From Chitinophaga filiformis (GTDB lineage: Bacteria > Bacteroidota > Bacteroidia > Chitinophagales > Chitinophagaceae), in NCBI RefSeq assembly GCF_021646545.1, contig NZ_JAKIRP010000012.1, positions 186,001-250,000 of the forward strand: DNA of 64,000 nt, in the 5' to 3' direction. Position numbers and translations under genes: made by a program. The notes under the pieces were generated by a model. That model was not told the DNA's origin. It made no database searches and saw nothing but the letters and a program-made list of their open reading frames with translations. How positions within the stretch are numbered: the first letter of the stretch is position 1; each line of letters starts with the position of its first letter. Shown here piece by piece: positions 18,575-28,155 of this stretch.

Positions 18575-19450
18575 ATGAACGGGACCTCATTCAGCTCTGA
18601 TATTCGCTACTGGCTTAGACAAGGAAATACAATTAACCATCTTCTTTTCTGGAATATAATTGTTTTCCTCGTCATGGGAACTGTGTACCTGATCGGCAAA
18701 ATTGCACCAACCACAGGCTTCCTTTCCGCACTTCTTTTTGACAATCTTTCCCTGCACGCCAATGTGTATGCTTTCATGCGGAAGCCATGGGGGTTATTGA
18801 CCTACATGTTCACACATCTGGAATTTTTACATGTACTCTTCAATATGCTGAACCTTTACTGGTTCGGTAATATCTTCAGGTCTTTCCTCGGCAATCAGCG
18901 GGTACTGCCGCTTTACCTGCTGGGAGGGATCATGGGAGGTGTTGCATACCTGCTCATATACAATCTGGCCTTCGGCGGCGTAAATGCACCCATGATCGGC
19001 GCTTCGGCCTCCGTCATGGCCCTGCTTATCGCCTGCGCCACCAAGCTGCCCAACTACGAGATCGGCCTGCTATTTATCGGTTCCATCCGCCTCAAATGGC
19101 TGGCGCTGATCGTTATTATACTGGACCTCATCTCCCTTACACAGGGCAATGTAGGCGGTATCGTAGCCCATATGGGCGGCGCACTGACCGGCTTTATCTA
19201 TATCAAATTCCTGAACAGCGGCACTGATATCTGTCAGCCGCTTATATGGCTGTTTAACCGCCGTCTGCGGGTCGAAACACCCAAACGGTCATTTAAACCT
19301 AAAAAGTCTCCCCTTAAGCTTGTAAAGCCCAACCAGGAAGAAAATAAACAACTCCGCCTGGACCAGCTGCTCGATAAAATAAACGACAATGGCATCGACA
19401 GTCTTAGCCCCGAGGAAAAAGCATGGCTGAAGAAAATGAGCCAGGAATAA
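18575..19450 (+). CDS. Rhomboid-family intramembrane serine protease
   Basis: Polytopic inner-membrane protein, 291 aa, with about six hydrophobic segments. The rhomboid catalytic pair is visible: the Ser in MIGASASVMALL (GxSx loop) and the His in VAHMGGALTGFIY. The HxxxN-type helix before them reads FTHLEFLHVLFNMLNLYWFG. After the last helix there is a cytoplasmic tail of about 70 residues ending in a small helical, acidic segment (LDKINDNGIDSLSPEEKAWL) common in Bacteroidota rhomboids. ATG start at 18575. The ispH gene follows 47 bp after the stop. Confidence 0.92.
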   Translation: MNGTSFSSDIRYWLRQGNTINHLLFWNIIVFLVMGTVYLIGKIAPTTGFLSALLFDNLSLHANVYAFMRKPWGLLTYMFTHLEFLHVLFNMLNLYWFGNIFRSFLGNQRVLPLYLLGGIMGGVAYLLIYNLAFGGVNAPMIGASASVMALLIACATKLPNYEIGLLFIGSIRLKWLALIVIILDLISLTQGNVGGIVAHMGGALTGFIYIKFLNSGTDICQPLIWLFNRRLRVETPKRSFKPKKSPLKLVKPNQEENKQLRLDQLLDKINDNGIDSLSPEEKAWLKKMSQE

Positions 19451-19481
19451 ATGGCCATGTATACCAGCCATTCAAAATATG

Positions 19482-19489
19482 TAACTTTG
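19482..19489 (+). promoter_or_regulatory. Promoter -7 box of ispH
   Basis: TAACTTTG lies 8 bp before the ATG at 19498. If active, the transcript would have an extremely short leader. No clear -33 TTTG is seen, so transcription from the rhomboid gene may also contribute. Confidence 0.45.
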
Positions 19490-19497
19490 CCGCCAAG

Positions 19498-20724
19498 ATG
19501 AAAACATTTAACGTTCCTATTATATATCGCAGCCCGCTGATCACGGCTATTAAAAACCGCCGTAAGCAGCAGGACCGCATGAAGAAGGATTTTACACCTA
19601 CCGTGTTGGATTTTGGCCCACTGAAAATATTGCTGGCCCGCCACTTCGGCTTTTGCTATGGCGTGGAAAATGCCATTGAGATCGCATTTAAGACAGTAGA
19701 AGAGAATCCCGGAAAAAGGATCTTCCTGCTCAGCGAAATGATCCATAATCCGCATGTCAATAACGACCTGCTGGCGAAAGGTGTGCAATTCATCATGGAT
19801 ACCGCCGGTAAACAACTGGTGCCCTGGGAAGAACTGACGCCGGAAGATATTGTGATCATCCCCGCCTTTGGCACCACCCTGGAAATAGAAGCGAAACTGA
19901 GCTCCCTGGGCATTGCTCCCCTGCAGTATAACACCACCTGTCCCTTCGTGGAAAGGGTATGGAATAAGGCAGAACAGATCGGACAACAGTCCTATACCGT
20001 GATCGTACACGGTAAGCCCGGACATGAAGAAACCCGCGCTACGTTCTCCCACAGCCGCAGTAATACCCCCACAGTAGTGGTGAAGGATATGGAAGAAGCT
20101 CGCCTGCTGTCCACTTTTATCACCGGAGAAAGACCCGCTGATGAATTTTACGCCCAGTTCAAAGGACAATATTCTGAAGGCTTTGATGTAACACGCGACC
20201 TGCAGCGTGTAGGTGTTGTGAACCAGACCACGATGCTGGCTACCGAAACTCAGGCCATCGCCGATTATATCAAAAACGTGATCATGGACAGGTATGCCCT
20301 CAATCCTGAAAATGTGGGTGAACGTTTTGCCGATACCCGTGACACACTTTGCTACGCCACCAATGATAACCAGAGCGCAGTAACCGGCCTCTTACAGGAA
20401 GAAGCAGACCTTGCTATCGTTGTAGGCGGATATAACAGTTCCAATACATCCCACCTGGTAGAACTATGCGAGGTAAAGCTGCCCACCTACTTCATCTCCT
20501 CAGATGAAAAACTGGTAGCCGCCAACGAAGTATATCACTGGGATTTTCATCACAAACAGGAGTTGCATAGCCGCTCTTTCCTGCCTGCAAAGGAACCGGT
20601 GACCATCCTGCTGACAAGCGGCGCCTCCTGCCCCGATGCACTGGTGGAAGCAGTGATCAGAAAACTGCTGTCATTTTATGATCTTGAATATAAAATGGAA
20701 GAACTGGCAGCGACCTTTGCCTGA
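19498..20724 (+). CDS. ispH: 4-hydroxy-3-methylbut-2-enyl diphosphate reductase
   Basis: Last enzyme of the MEP isoprenoid pathway, an iron-sulfur protein making IPP and DMAPP. The three cluster cysteines are present: FGFCYGVENA (Cys53), NTTCPFVERV and TSGASCPDALVE. The catalytic Glu motif is NQTTMLATETQ. The N-terminus has a 40-residue extension before the core, and the 408-residue length fits Bacteroidota IspH, which are longer than the roughly 310-residue proteobacterial form because of a middle insertion. The ATG at 19498 is chosen. An upstream ATG at 19423 would overlap the rhomboid gene and add residues unlike the family start. Confidence 0.95.
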   Translation: MKTFNVPIIYRSPLITAIKNRRKQQDRMKKDFTPTVLDFGPLKILLARHFGFCYGVENAIEIAFKTVEENPGKRIFLLSEMIHNPHVNNDLLAKGVQFIMDTAGKQLVPWEELTPEDIVIIPAFGTTLEIEAKLSSLGIAPLQYNTTCPFVERVWNKAEQIGQQSYTVIVHGKPGHEETRATFSHSRSNTPTVVVKDMEEARLLSTFITGERPADEFYAQFKGQYSEGFDVTRDLQRVGVVNQTTMLATETQAIADYIKNVIMDRYALNPENVGERFADTRDTLCYATNDNQSAVTGLLQEEADLAIVVGGYNSSNTSHLVELCEVKLPTYFISSDEKLVAANEVYHWDFHHKQELHSRSFLPAKEPVTILLTSGASCPDALVEAVIRKLLSFYDLEYKMEELAATFA

Positions 20725-20760
20725 GACTGACTTTATTTACCGCAAATATGTTATTAAAGT

Positions 20761-20788
20761 AAAAAAGACACCATGTGGTGTCTTTTTT
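20761..20788. terminator. Bidirectional intrinsic terminator after ispH
   Basis: Perfect 12-bp stem AAAAAAGACACC (20761-20772) / GGTGTCTTTTTT (20777-20788) with a 4-nt loop. The T-run is part of the stem on either strand. Confidence 0.9.
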
Positions 20789-20949
20789 CTTTGGGGCTAA
20801 TCAATGCTAGTAATGCAGAGAAAAAAAATTTTATATAGTAATAAGTTTAAACCTGAACCAAAATTAGCTGTTAGGCGATAAGCGCGCAACAGAGACTTAT
20901 TATCCGGTGGTCTATTTCCTGTAAGTGGCGTAAAACAGATTAAATCTGG

Positions 20950-21711
20950 TTAGAACTGCATCGCCTTTTTCAGGAAATCAGCTTTCCGCCTGCGGGATAT
21001 TTCTACCTGCGTTCCATCACTCATCAATGCAAACCCGCCCTCACCCTGAATATAAGATTGCATCTGCTGTAAATTGATCAGGTGTGAATTATGCACCCTG
21101 AAAAAGTCAACATCTGTCAGTAACTCCTCAAATTCTTTCAATGGTCTCGATACCATCAGGTTCTTCTTATCCGTAAAAAAGATACGGGTATAGTTACCCG
21201 TGGATTCACAACGCACAATATTCTGTACCGGCATAAATACCAATCCGTTAATGGTAGGCAGGGCTATCTTCTTATGTGTCTGATGCAGGGTTTTCATATT
21301 CTGTAAAAACACTTCCAGCGGCGACGTGGAGTTTTCCGTTTGTCCGTTACGTCGGCTGATGCATTTCTGCACAGCATCCTGCAACTCTTTTATACTGAAC
21401 GGTTTCAACAGATAGTCCAGCGCGTTGAACTTGATAGCTTTCAGCGCATATTGTTCATAGGCGGTAGTAAATATTACATCAAAAGTGATCTTATCGAACA
21501 GCTTCAACAGTTCAAAACCATTCTGGTGAGGCATTTCAACATCAAGGAAAACTACATCGGGTTGCAGTTCGGTGATCAGGTCTTTCGCTTCTTTTACACT
21601 GTTAACTCCTCCCAGCACAGTTACTTCCGGGCATTTTTTCTGAAGCATTGTCTGAAGAGCATCTATACAGTGTTGCTCATCATCAACGATGATTGCTTTA
21701 ATTTCGCTCAT
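20950..21711 (-). CDS. LytTR-family response regulator
   Basis: Transcription factor with an N-terminal receiver domain (IIVDDEQ with Asp10/Asp11; phospho-acceptor Asp57 in VVFLDVEMP; conserved Lys in LLKPFS) and a C-terminal LytTR DNA-binding domain (FMPVQNIVRCESTGNYTRIF ... RVHNSHLINLQQM ... ISRRRKADF). Length 253 aa. It starts 18 bp after the stop of the sensor kinase at 21730-23682, so the two form a typical LytS/LytR-type operon. The target genes are not evident. The surface-protein cluster at 24.9-30 kb is a neighbour but nothing links them directly. Confidence 0.95.
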   Translation of the reverse strand: MSEIKAIIVDDEQHCIDALQTMLQKKCPEVTVLGGVNSVKEAKDLITELQPDVVFLDVEMPHQNGFELLKLFDKITFDVIFTTAYEQYALKAIKFNALDYLLKPFSIKELQDAVQKCISRRNGQTENSTSPLEVFLQNMKTLHQTHKKIALPTINGLVFMPVQNIVRCESTGNYTRIFFTDKKNLMVSRPLKEFEELLTDVDFFRVHNSHLINLQQMQSYIQGEGGFALMSDGTQVEISRRRKADFLKKAMQF

Positions 21712-21729
21712 GCTGTCTTTGTAGGTTTT

Positions 21730-23682
21730 TTAAAATATGAATTCTACCGGTAAGATGAGTTTCACCTGTGTACCCATGGCTTTCCCAGTTTCATCTTCCA
21801 GGTCCGTTATATTTACGTCTGCTTCCTTGGTATTATTGATCTTTCTGATAAGGTCTATTCTTCCCTCTGTTACTTTCATGCCCATTGAGCGATGGGTTTG
21901 TCCTTTTTTCTCCTTTATTTCTACTGCTTTTTTTCGACCAATACCATTATCCGTTACCGTGCAGGTCAGGGTTTTCCCTTTTACAGAAACGGCTATTTCC
22001 AGTAGTCCTTTTCCGGACTTATGCACCAGTCCGTGCCAGATAGCATTTTCTACATACGGTTGAATGATCATTGGAGGGATCATTACCTCCTCCTCGTTAA
22101 TATCTTCGGCTACAGTGATCCGGTATTCAAATACATCATTGCAGCGCAATTTTTCAAGATCGAGATACAGGCGTAACGATTCCAGTTCCTTATTCAAAGA
22201 TATGAATGTGTATTGCGTATTATCAAGAATCATTCGCATTAACCGGGAAAATTTGGTCAGATAGTCAGAAGCCTCTTCCTGGTTGTTGCTCCAGATAAAC
22301 CGGTGAATGGAGCTTAAGGAGTTGAAAATAAAATGCGGGTTCATCTGCGCACGCAGGGAACGCAGTTCCAGTTGCAGGGTTTGCTTATTGGTTTCCAGGT
22401 TCCTGTGCCGGATGTAAAAGAACCCTCCTATGGCCACCATCAGCACAAATCCCGCCATCGACAATGTGTATACTACATTCCGTTTGGTACGTAATTCACT
22501 CATCTGCTTATCATGTTCCAGCAGTTTGATCTGGTTGTCCTTACGGTCTACTTCATAAACAGCCTGAGTCTGCGCCCATGCCAGCGACGACTGTTCTTCC
22601 AGCAGGGTATCTTTATAGACGAGCGACTTTTCCATGGCTTCCATGGAGCGCTTGAAGTCCCCTTTCGCCTTGTAATTGTCCGCAACGGCTTTATAAGCCT
22701 CCATCAACAGGTATTTGAAACGCCACGTCTGACACAGATCTATACATTGCATGAAGTATTTATTCGCCTCATCATATTTTCCCTGCAGGCTCCATAGTTT
22801 CCCGATGTTCAGATAACTTTCCGCCACATGCACTTTATCATCCACATTACCGTTCACTTCCAGGGCTTTATTCAGGTATTCATGAGCACGCGCATAGTCT
22901 TTTTTCTCTTTGTAGGCAGAGCCCAGGGAATTATAACAGATAGCCAGCCCGATGCTGTTATTCAATTGCTGGTTCACTGCCAGTGATTTCTTGTAATAAT
23001 CAATGGCAAGATCCAGTTTACCCAGCCCCTGGTACGCATACCCGATATTACCAAGGTTAATGGCTACCCCCAGGGAATTTTTACTTTGTTTTTCGAGCTC
23101 GAGGGCCTTTTCGAAGTGCCTGATGGCCTCCGCATATTTTTCAGTGGAGAGTTTAATATTGCCAATACTATTGATGGCAATGCAGATGTTGCGGATGTCG
23201 TTGATCTTTTCTGCCAGCTGAAGCGCTCTGAAATGATAATCAAATGCTTGTTCCAGCTGGTCGTCCATCCTACGGTAATCCACCCCCGTATTGTTCAGGG
23301 CGTTACAAAGCCACAGGTCATTCCTGGCTTCTTCAGCATATTTAACCGCTTTCTGGTGATAGTCAGCAGCAAGCAGGTACTCAGATTTGTTTCTTTTTGA
23401 AATGCCGGTCTCAATATAAGCATTGAAGATCCCCTGCGTATATTTTATACGCTGAGAAAGGGTTATTGCTTCCTGGAAAAAGAGGTTTTCCATCCCACGT
23501 TTGTCAAAGTATCTTCCCAGTGATTTACCCTTATCTATAAGCCAGTTTACTTTACTGGTGTCGCCGGGAAGTTTTCTGGCAGAATCGAGCGTCCGGTATA
23601 CGAGGGCAGAATCCTGCGCCAGTGTAATGTTCCCCTTTACAAACAAAAGCAAGAAAAGTAGATAGAAATAGCCTTTAAACAT
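21730..23682 (-). CDS. TPR-domain sensor histidine kinase (LytS/YehU-type catalytic core)
   Basis: Membrane sensor kinase, 650 aa. It has a signal peptide (residues 1-22), a periplasmic array of TPR repeats (about 90-350, for example SIGNIKLSTEKYAEAIRHFE and YNSLGSAYKEKKDYARAHEY), one transmembrane helix (about 405-425) and a coiled stretch. The His_kinase core has LRAQMNPHFIFNSLSSI with the phospho-accepting His, and the HATPase region has QPYVENAIWHGL and TVTDNGIGRKKA. This is the common one-helix TPR kinase of Bacteroidota. Its partner is the LytTR regulator directly downstream. Confidence 0.94.
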   Translation of the reverse strand: MFKGYFYLLFLLLFVKGNITLAQDSALVYRTLDSARKLPGDTSKVNWLIDKGKSLGRYFDKRGMENLFFQEAITLSQRIKYTQGIFNAYIETGISKRNKSEYLLAADYHQKAVKYAEEARNDLWLCNALNNTGVDYRRMDDQLEQAFDYHFRALQLAEKINDIRNICIAINSIGNIKLSTEKYAEAIRHFEKALELEKQSKNSLGVAINLGNIGYAYQGLGKLDLAIDYYKKSLAVNQQLNNSIGLAICYNSLGSAYKEKKDYARAHEYLNKALEVNGNVDDKVHVAESYLNIGKLWSLQGKYDEANKYFMQCIDLCQTWRFKYLLMEAYKAVADNYKAKGDFKRSMEAMEKSLVYKDTLLEEQSSLAWAQTQAVYEVDRKDNQIKLLEHDKQMSELRTKRNVVYTLSMAGFVLMVAIGGFFYIRHRNLETNKQTLQLELRSLRAQMNPHFIFNSLSSIHRFIWSNNQEEASDYLTKFSRLMRMILDNTQYTFISLNKELESLRLYLDLEKLRCNDVFEYRITVAEDINEEEVMIPPMIIQPYVENAIWHGLVHKSGKGLLEIAVSVKGKTLTCTVTDNGIGRKKAVEIKEKKGQTHRSMGMKVTEGRIDLIRKINNTKEADVNITDLEDETGKAMGTQVKLILPVEFIF

Positions 23683-24125
23683 GCATCAGCCAGGTAATAC
23701 TCACAAGTTAATTAAAAAAGCGAAAGGGCGAAAGAATTCGCCCCTTCTTCCTATTAACCGAATACACCTACTGAAAATATGGAACAAGACAGGATCCCTG
23801 TCCTGCACCACATTAAGTTTAATAAATATCAGCCCACAAAGCACGGATATATATGTATTTTACTAGCTTCGAAACGGTTAATAGCAACAGGTCCGTTGGA
23901 TATAGTTATAAAAAGACCATTGCTGATCCCTTATGACTTCTCTTGACCACGTTGGGAATAATTTATATAGTATATCGCGGTGCACTGTATGAACCGGTCA
24001 ACACAATAGCATTAAATAATTGCAGGAAATTCTAGAGGATGTGGAAAATTACCAATGGGTTTCTTCCTGGCTTACACCAGGAACATAACAAATTTAAAAA
24101 GGATTTCTTAAAACTAAAAATAAAT
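23683..24125. other. Intergenic region upstream of the sensor kinase
   Basis: 443 bp, AT-rich, no gene I can support and no strong hairpin. It must contain the kinase promoter and the end of the cmk transcript. Confidence 0.4.
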
Positions 24126-24815
24126 TCAGGAAGATTGCACCAGTACAACATCGTCCACCCATTGCAATACCAGCTTCAACTGTTCATCCGGGGTTAACTG
24201 GCTGTTGTCCAGGATGATAGCATCCTCCGCCTTCCGTAATGGACTGATCTCTCTGTTGGTGTCGATATAATCTCTCAGCTCGAGGTTTTCCTTCACTTCG
24301 TGGATGCTGATATTCTTATTTTTGGCATATAACTCCTTGAACCTGCGTTCTACACGGATGGCAGTATCTGCGGTCATAAATATCTTCAACTCAGCATGGG
24401 GGAAAACGGTAGTTCCGATATCACGTCCATCCATCACTATCCCCTTTCTGGCGCCCATTTTCTGCTGCTGCGCCACGGCAAATTCACGTACTTCCTTCAC
24501 AGCTGCTACTTCACTCACTTTCTCTGCCACCAGCATCTCGCGGATCATGTGTTCCACATTTTCCCCGTTGAGGGTAATTTCAGACGCCTGGCTCATTGGG
24601 TTGAATTCGAACTCCAGGTGAATATCACGCAGGGCAGCCTTCACAGCGTCATGATCAGCCCAGTCTATCCGGTTCTGAATAAAATACAGGGTTATTGCAC
24701 GATACATCGCTCCACTGTCTATATACACATAGTCCAGCTCTCCGGCCAATTGCTTGGCCAGCGTGCTCTTTCCACATGAGGAGTAACCATCTATCGTGAT
24801 AATAATCTTTTTCAA
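24126..24815 (-). CDS. cmk: Cytidylate kinase (TTG start)
   Basis: Phosphorylates CMP and dCMP. The P-loop is IDGYSSCGKSTLAKQLA at the N-terminus, followed by YIDSGAMYRAITLYF, GRDIGTTVFPHAELKIFMTA (NMP-binding and lid region) and an Arg-containing SPLRKAEDAIILDNS near the C-terminus. Length 229 aa is typical. The frame opens with TTG (24813-24815) directly before KKIIITIDG. No in-frame ATG lies between an upstream stop and the P-loop, so TTG is probably the real start. It is downstream of the surface-protein gene at 24897-26246, but nothing shows a functional link. Confidence 0.93.
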   Translation of the reverse strand: MKKIIITIDGYSSCGKSTLAKQLAGELDYVYIDSGAMYRAITLYFIQNRIDWADHDAVKAALRDIHLEFEFNPMSQASEITLNGENVEHMIREMLVAEKVSEVAAVKEVREFAVAQQQKMGARKGIVMDGRDIGTTVFPHAELKIFMTADTAIRVERRFKELYAKNKNISIHEVKENLELRDYIDTNREISPLRKAEDAIILDNSQLTPDEQLKLVLQWVDDVVLVQSS

Positions 24816-24896
24816 AACCCAGTAATTAAATAACTATATGAAGAATAGACGGTGTAAAGTTAAAAGAAATTTGGAAAAATGGAACAAGATTGCCGG

Positions 24897-26246
24897 TTAT
24901 ATACCTGCAATGATCCACCAGTTACCACCATCTGACTGAATGGTATAAGAAACTCTCTGACCACTGGTTAATGTCACACTGGTGCCATTTGCATCGATCT
25001 GGCCTCCGCCCGAATTAATTACAAGTATACCAGAGCTGGCTTTTTTAATGACATATATCCGGCCAGAGCAGGAATTGGCAGCCGGTAACGTGATCGTAAT
25101 ATCTGCACCGGTGTTTTTTACAACAGTATAATCGTTCTCGGTCAATGTCGTGTTAGAGCCAGCGCCGCGGATCGGCATACTGAAACTGCCGTTAATATCC
25201 ACAGTGGAAGTAGGGGTATTGGTCTTTACCCCTAAGCGCTTGCCTGTATTATTCCAGAAAAGGTTGGCGTTGTCCTGCCCTACTTCTGTAGACGCATCAC
25301 TGGTAATGTTTCCGAATATGATAGACCCATTGGAAATGTTGGTATTTCCGTTGGTCATAATGGCCTTATACCAGCCATTGATGGCATTTGTACCCAGTGG
25401 AGCGGTAATACCCGTCCACTCTTTTAGCGCCAATGTATTCTTATCGAAATACAACTGAGTTGTAAAGCCGCCATTATTGCCCTTAAACGCCATTACACTC
25501 CAGGCATGTGCACCCGTACCTGCCGGACCATTGGTAACTACCCCGGTTACAGGACTGGCCCATATTTTCATACGGGTAGTAGACCCGGCAACATCTGCAT
25601 TACCAACATCATTGGTGGTAAGTGTACCATAGGTCGCACCTCCATCGTTATCTGTATTTGACTCCCAGGCCGTTCCATTCCATTTCAGCACTTCTCCGCT
25701 CAGCGGCGCTTTGCCAGACACTCTCATACCTATCAGTTTCGAAGCATTCCAGATAGAGAGCGCACTGTCCGCATACAGCGTACCTCCCGTGTTCAGTTTA
25801 AGACTGTTATCCAGCGAGACTTCCTGTGTACTACCAGCACCTGCTGTATACCTTCCCAGCAGTCGCTGTGTATTGATGTTCTGCATTTTTGCAAAGGTCA
25901 CTGCCTGGTTACTGATCGTACTCGCTACTGTACCTGTTCCGGTTCCGGTAACGTCTCCGGTCAGGGTAAGGGAAGAACTACCTGAGCCAAGACTTTGCCA
26001 TTTTCCCAGTGAACGGACACTCAAACTATTATTGAGCGTCAGATATATCAGCATTCCATCGGGTGAACTTTTAATTGTTGCCGATGTAGTGTCGCTGATA
26101 CGCGGCAATAACAATCCCTGTGAGCCACTTTCCAGTTCCAGCAATGCTGATTTCCTTATCACACTGGGATTGCTCCCCAGCTTCAACTGCTGTGCGTAAG
26201 ATAATGTAGTCACCGAAAGGAATAATAGCGTTAATATCTTCTTCAT
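24897..26246 (-). CDS. Secreted surface protein, homologous to the product of 28156-29976
   Basis: Not assigned a function. Signal peptide MKKILTLLFLSVTTLSYAQ, then a conserved N-terminal module (SALLELESGSQGLLLPRI ... PDGMLIYLT), a Gly/Thr/Ser-rich beta middle region, and a C-terminal module of about 80 residues (NDYTVVKNTGADITITLPA ... GRIYVIKK ... WWIIAGI). The same N- and C-terminal modules occur in the protein at 28156-29976. The pattern resembles tail-fibre-like or adhesin-like extracellular proteins, and the C-terminal module looks like a beta-strand fibre end. No T9SS sorting domain is obvious. The ATG at 26246 is chosen over an upstream TTG. 449 aa. Confidence 0.8.
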   Translation of the reverse strand: MKKILTLLFLSVTTLSYAQQLKLGSNPSVIRKSALLELESGSQGLLLPRISDTTSATIKSSPDGMLIYLTLNNSLSVRSLGKWQSLGSGSSSLTLTGDVTGTGTGTVASTISNQAVTFAKMQNINTQRLLGRYTAGAGSTQEVSLDNSLKLNTGGTLYADSALSIWNASKLIGMRVSGKAPLSGEVLKWNGTAWESNTDNDGGATYGTLTTNDVGNADVAGSTTRMKIWASPVTGVVTNGPAGTGAHAWSVMAFKGNNGGFTTQLYFDKNTLALKEWTGITAPLGTNAINGWYKAIMTNGNTNISNGSIIFGNITSDASTEVGQDNANLFWNNTGKRLGVKTNTPTSTVDINGSFSMPIRGAGSNTTLTENDYTVVKNTGADITITLPAANSCSGRIYVIKKASSGILVINSGGGQIDANGTSVTLTSGQRVSYTIQSDGGNWWIIAGI

Positions 26247-26357
26247 ATTTCTGAGCAATTTCTGAAATAGAGCAGGAAAGACCCAGATAGTATTACCTGC
26301 ATACCTCCTGCAATGTTTATATGATGTCTTTATCCTCTAAGAGATAAATCATAAGTA

Positions 26358-27926
26358 TCAATGATCTATTACGATTACTTTGCAGACATAAGCCTGTTTC
26401 TTCGTCTCTTTATGTGTCAATGTCAGGAAGTAAGTACCGGTAGGCATATCCTTGATGTGTACTTCCGTCTGACCCACCATTTCCATTCTCCGTACCTGCT
26501 GACCCCATGTGTCAAATACCTGTACGATCAGCGGTGTCTTAATACCTCTGACAGTTACCTTGAAGTCGCCATAGTTCGGGTTCGGGAATACCGTAGCCTG
26601 GATCAGCGGCCCTACTTCTCTTACATCTGTGTATACATATTTTCCGGTAGCTGATACTGCCTTGATGCGGTAAAAGCTCCATCCGTCATAGTCGTTGGTA
26701 TCCTGGTAATAATAGTCAAGACGCGTAGTACTGTAACCTCCGGGCGCCTTTGTTGCCACAGTGGCAATTTTCTTGAACGCTGTTTCATTATCGAGCATCC
26801 GCTCTATTTCAAATACAGCATTGTTAGTCTCACGACTGGTGGTCCATACCAGATCGACCAGTGAATAACTTACACGATACGCGTTAAAGTGAATGATATC
26901 TGCCGGCAGATAACTATATGACAGAGAGGTCAGCTTTGCAAAGTAAATGTTTGTACCAATACCGGCAATCCCACGGGAATGCATGGTAGCCTGCTGCGAC
27001 ATGGGCTGCGTTGTCAGCGTACCAGGCACCATATTATCATTCACCGCCTTACGTATTTCCCAGTCAGTGTCGAGAAAACGGCTGATATAACTGCTGTTAC
27101 GGTTTACATTATACTCCGGCGCCTCATCAGCATCCATGTGCTGCAGTGTGATGCTGGTCAACCCTGTACCGTTGGCTTCCTGACCCAGGTTCCAGGTTTT
27201 GAATACCACACTGTCATAAAGCGTTCTGCCGGTTATGGCACGCAGGAATACGCTGTCAAAAACCCTGGCTTTAAAATCTTCCGCAGTGCCTTCATAACGT
27301 ACACCGGCAGGTGCATAGTTTGTAGCACTGGTACCCACGGGAAATACTACCTGTCCTGCGCTGCTGTTCAGTTTTGCACGATAAAGGAAACCACCTGCTG
27401 TTTCTGTTCCGGTAACAATGAAACGTTGATCACTATACCCCGTAATGGAGCCCGGATTATCAGTCCCAACCATCAGGTTCCATCCATTCAGGAATACATG
27501 ACCGTTGGTTAACTGTAGTGTATTTCGTATATGCAGGTCGTGCAGGTCTGCAAGCACAACACCATTGGCGTTATTAACCTCCAGGTTAGGGAAACTGGCT
27601 CCCGTCTTTCCGGCAACATTGTAGCCGCCGGCAATGATCTGCTGTCCGCTTTTACTCATAAAACGGAAAATGCCCCCGGTACCTTTAAGGCCGGAAGGAC
27701 TTTCATCAGATAATAAAGCAGTATAACTATTCGTCCACTGTTTCCCCAGGAAATAAAGCACAGAAGCCGGACTGGATCCCAGCATACCGTCGTTGGTAAC
27801 GTCTCCGAAAAAGGCGACATTACCAAAGCTCCACACCTTGCCGTCGGGCGGTATGTATGCTGCGTTCTGAGCTATAGTACTTATAGAAAGAACCACTAAA
27901 CATAATATGAGTAAATATCTCTTCAT
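26358..27926 (-). CDS. T9SS type A sorting-domain surface protein
   Basis: Secreted protein, 522 aa from the ATG at 27926, which begins the signal peptide MKRYLLILCLVVLSISTIAQ. The body is beta-rich, with a fibronectin-like region near the end (FNAYRVSYSLVDLVWTTSRE). The C-terminal 80 residues form a type A T9SS sorting domain: VFPNPNYGDFKV, then VQVFDTWGQQV, then DMPTGTYFLTLTH. It should be exported by Sec, moved across the outer membrane by the type IX system and cleaved. It lies between two homologous repeat-rich surface proteins on the same strand, 111 bp upstream of one, so it may be co-expressed with the 24897-26246 gene. Confidence 0.88.
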   Translation of the reverse strand: MKRYLLILCLVVLSISTIAQNAAYIPPDGKVWSFGNVAFFGDVTNDGMLGSSPASVLYFLGKQWTNSYTALLSDESPSGLKGTGGIFRFMSKSGQQIIAGGYNVAGKTGASFPNLEVNNANGVVLADLHDLHIRNTLQLTNGHVFLNGWNLMVGTDNPGSITGYSDQRFIVTGTETAGGFLYRAKLNSSAGQVVFPVGTSATNYAPAGVRYEGTAEDFKARVFDSVFLRAITGRTLYDSVVFKTWNLGQEANGTGLTSITLQHMDADEAPEYNVNRNSSYISRFLDTDWEIRKAVNDNMVPGTLTTQPMSQQATMHSRGIAGIGTNIYFAKLTSLSYSYLPADIIHFNAYRVSYSLVDLVWTTSRETNNAVFEIERMLDNETAFKKIATVATKAPGGYSTTRLDYYYQDTNDYDGWSFYRIKAVSATGKYVYTDVREVGPLIQATVFPNPNYGDFKVTVRGIKTPLIVQVFDTWGQQVRRMEMVGQTEVHIKDMPTGTYFLTLTHKETKKQAYVCKVIVIDH

Positions 27927-28100
27927 GCAGGGTATTATGCTTTTTGTTTCAACCTCACTTCCCATTGCATCCGTAGCAACTGAAACGTATCATATCCGGC
28001 AGGTGCTACGGCACAGATATTACGGCTCCGGACTTAAGCAAGGTTCCGGATCGCTATAGTATTGAATGTAGAGATCTTGCGTGTCTCAGGAAATACAGCA

Positions 28101-28141
28101 ATAAAAAATTTAACAGGAGCAGTCTTTTACTGCCCCTGTTA
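28101..28141 (-). terminator. Intrinsic terminator downstream of the repeat-rich surface protein
   Basis: Stem TAACAGGAGCAG (28111-28122) / CTGCCCCTGTTA (28130-28141) with one mismatch. On the minus strand it is followed by AATTTTTTA (complement of 28102-28110). Confidence 0.75.
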
Positions 28142-28155
28142 TGCCAGTATTTTTC

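Noticed and set aside
19234..20169. Open frame of 311 codons on the minus strand
   Set aside because: Antisense to the rhomboid and ispH genes, whose catalytic motifs are clear on the plus strand.
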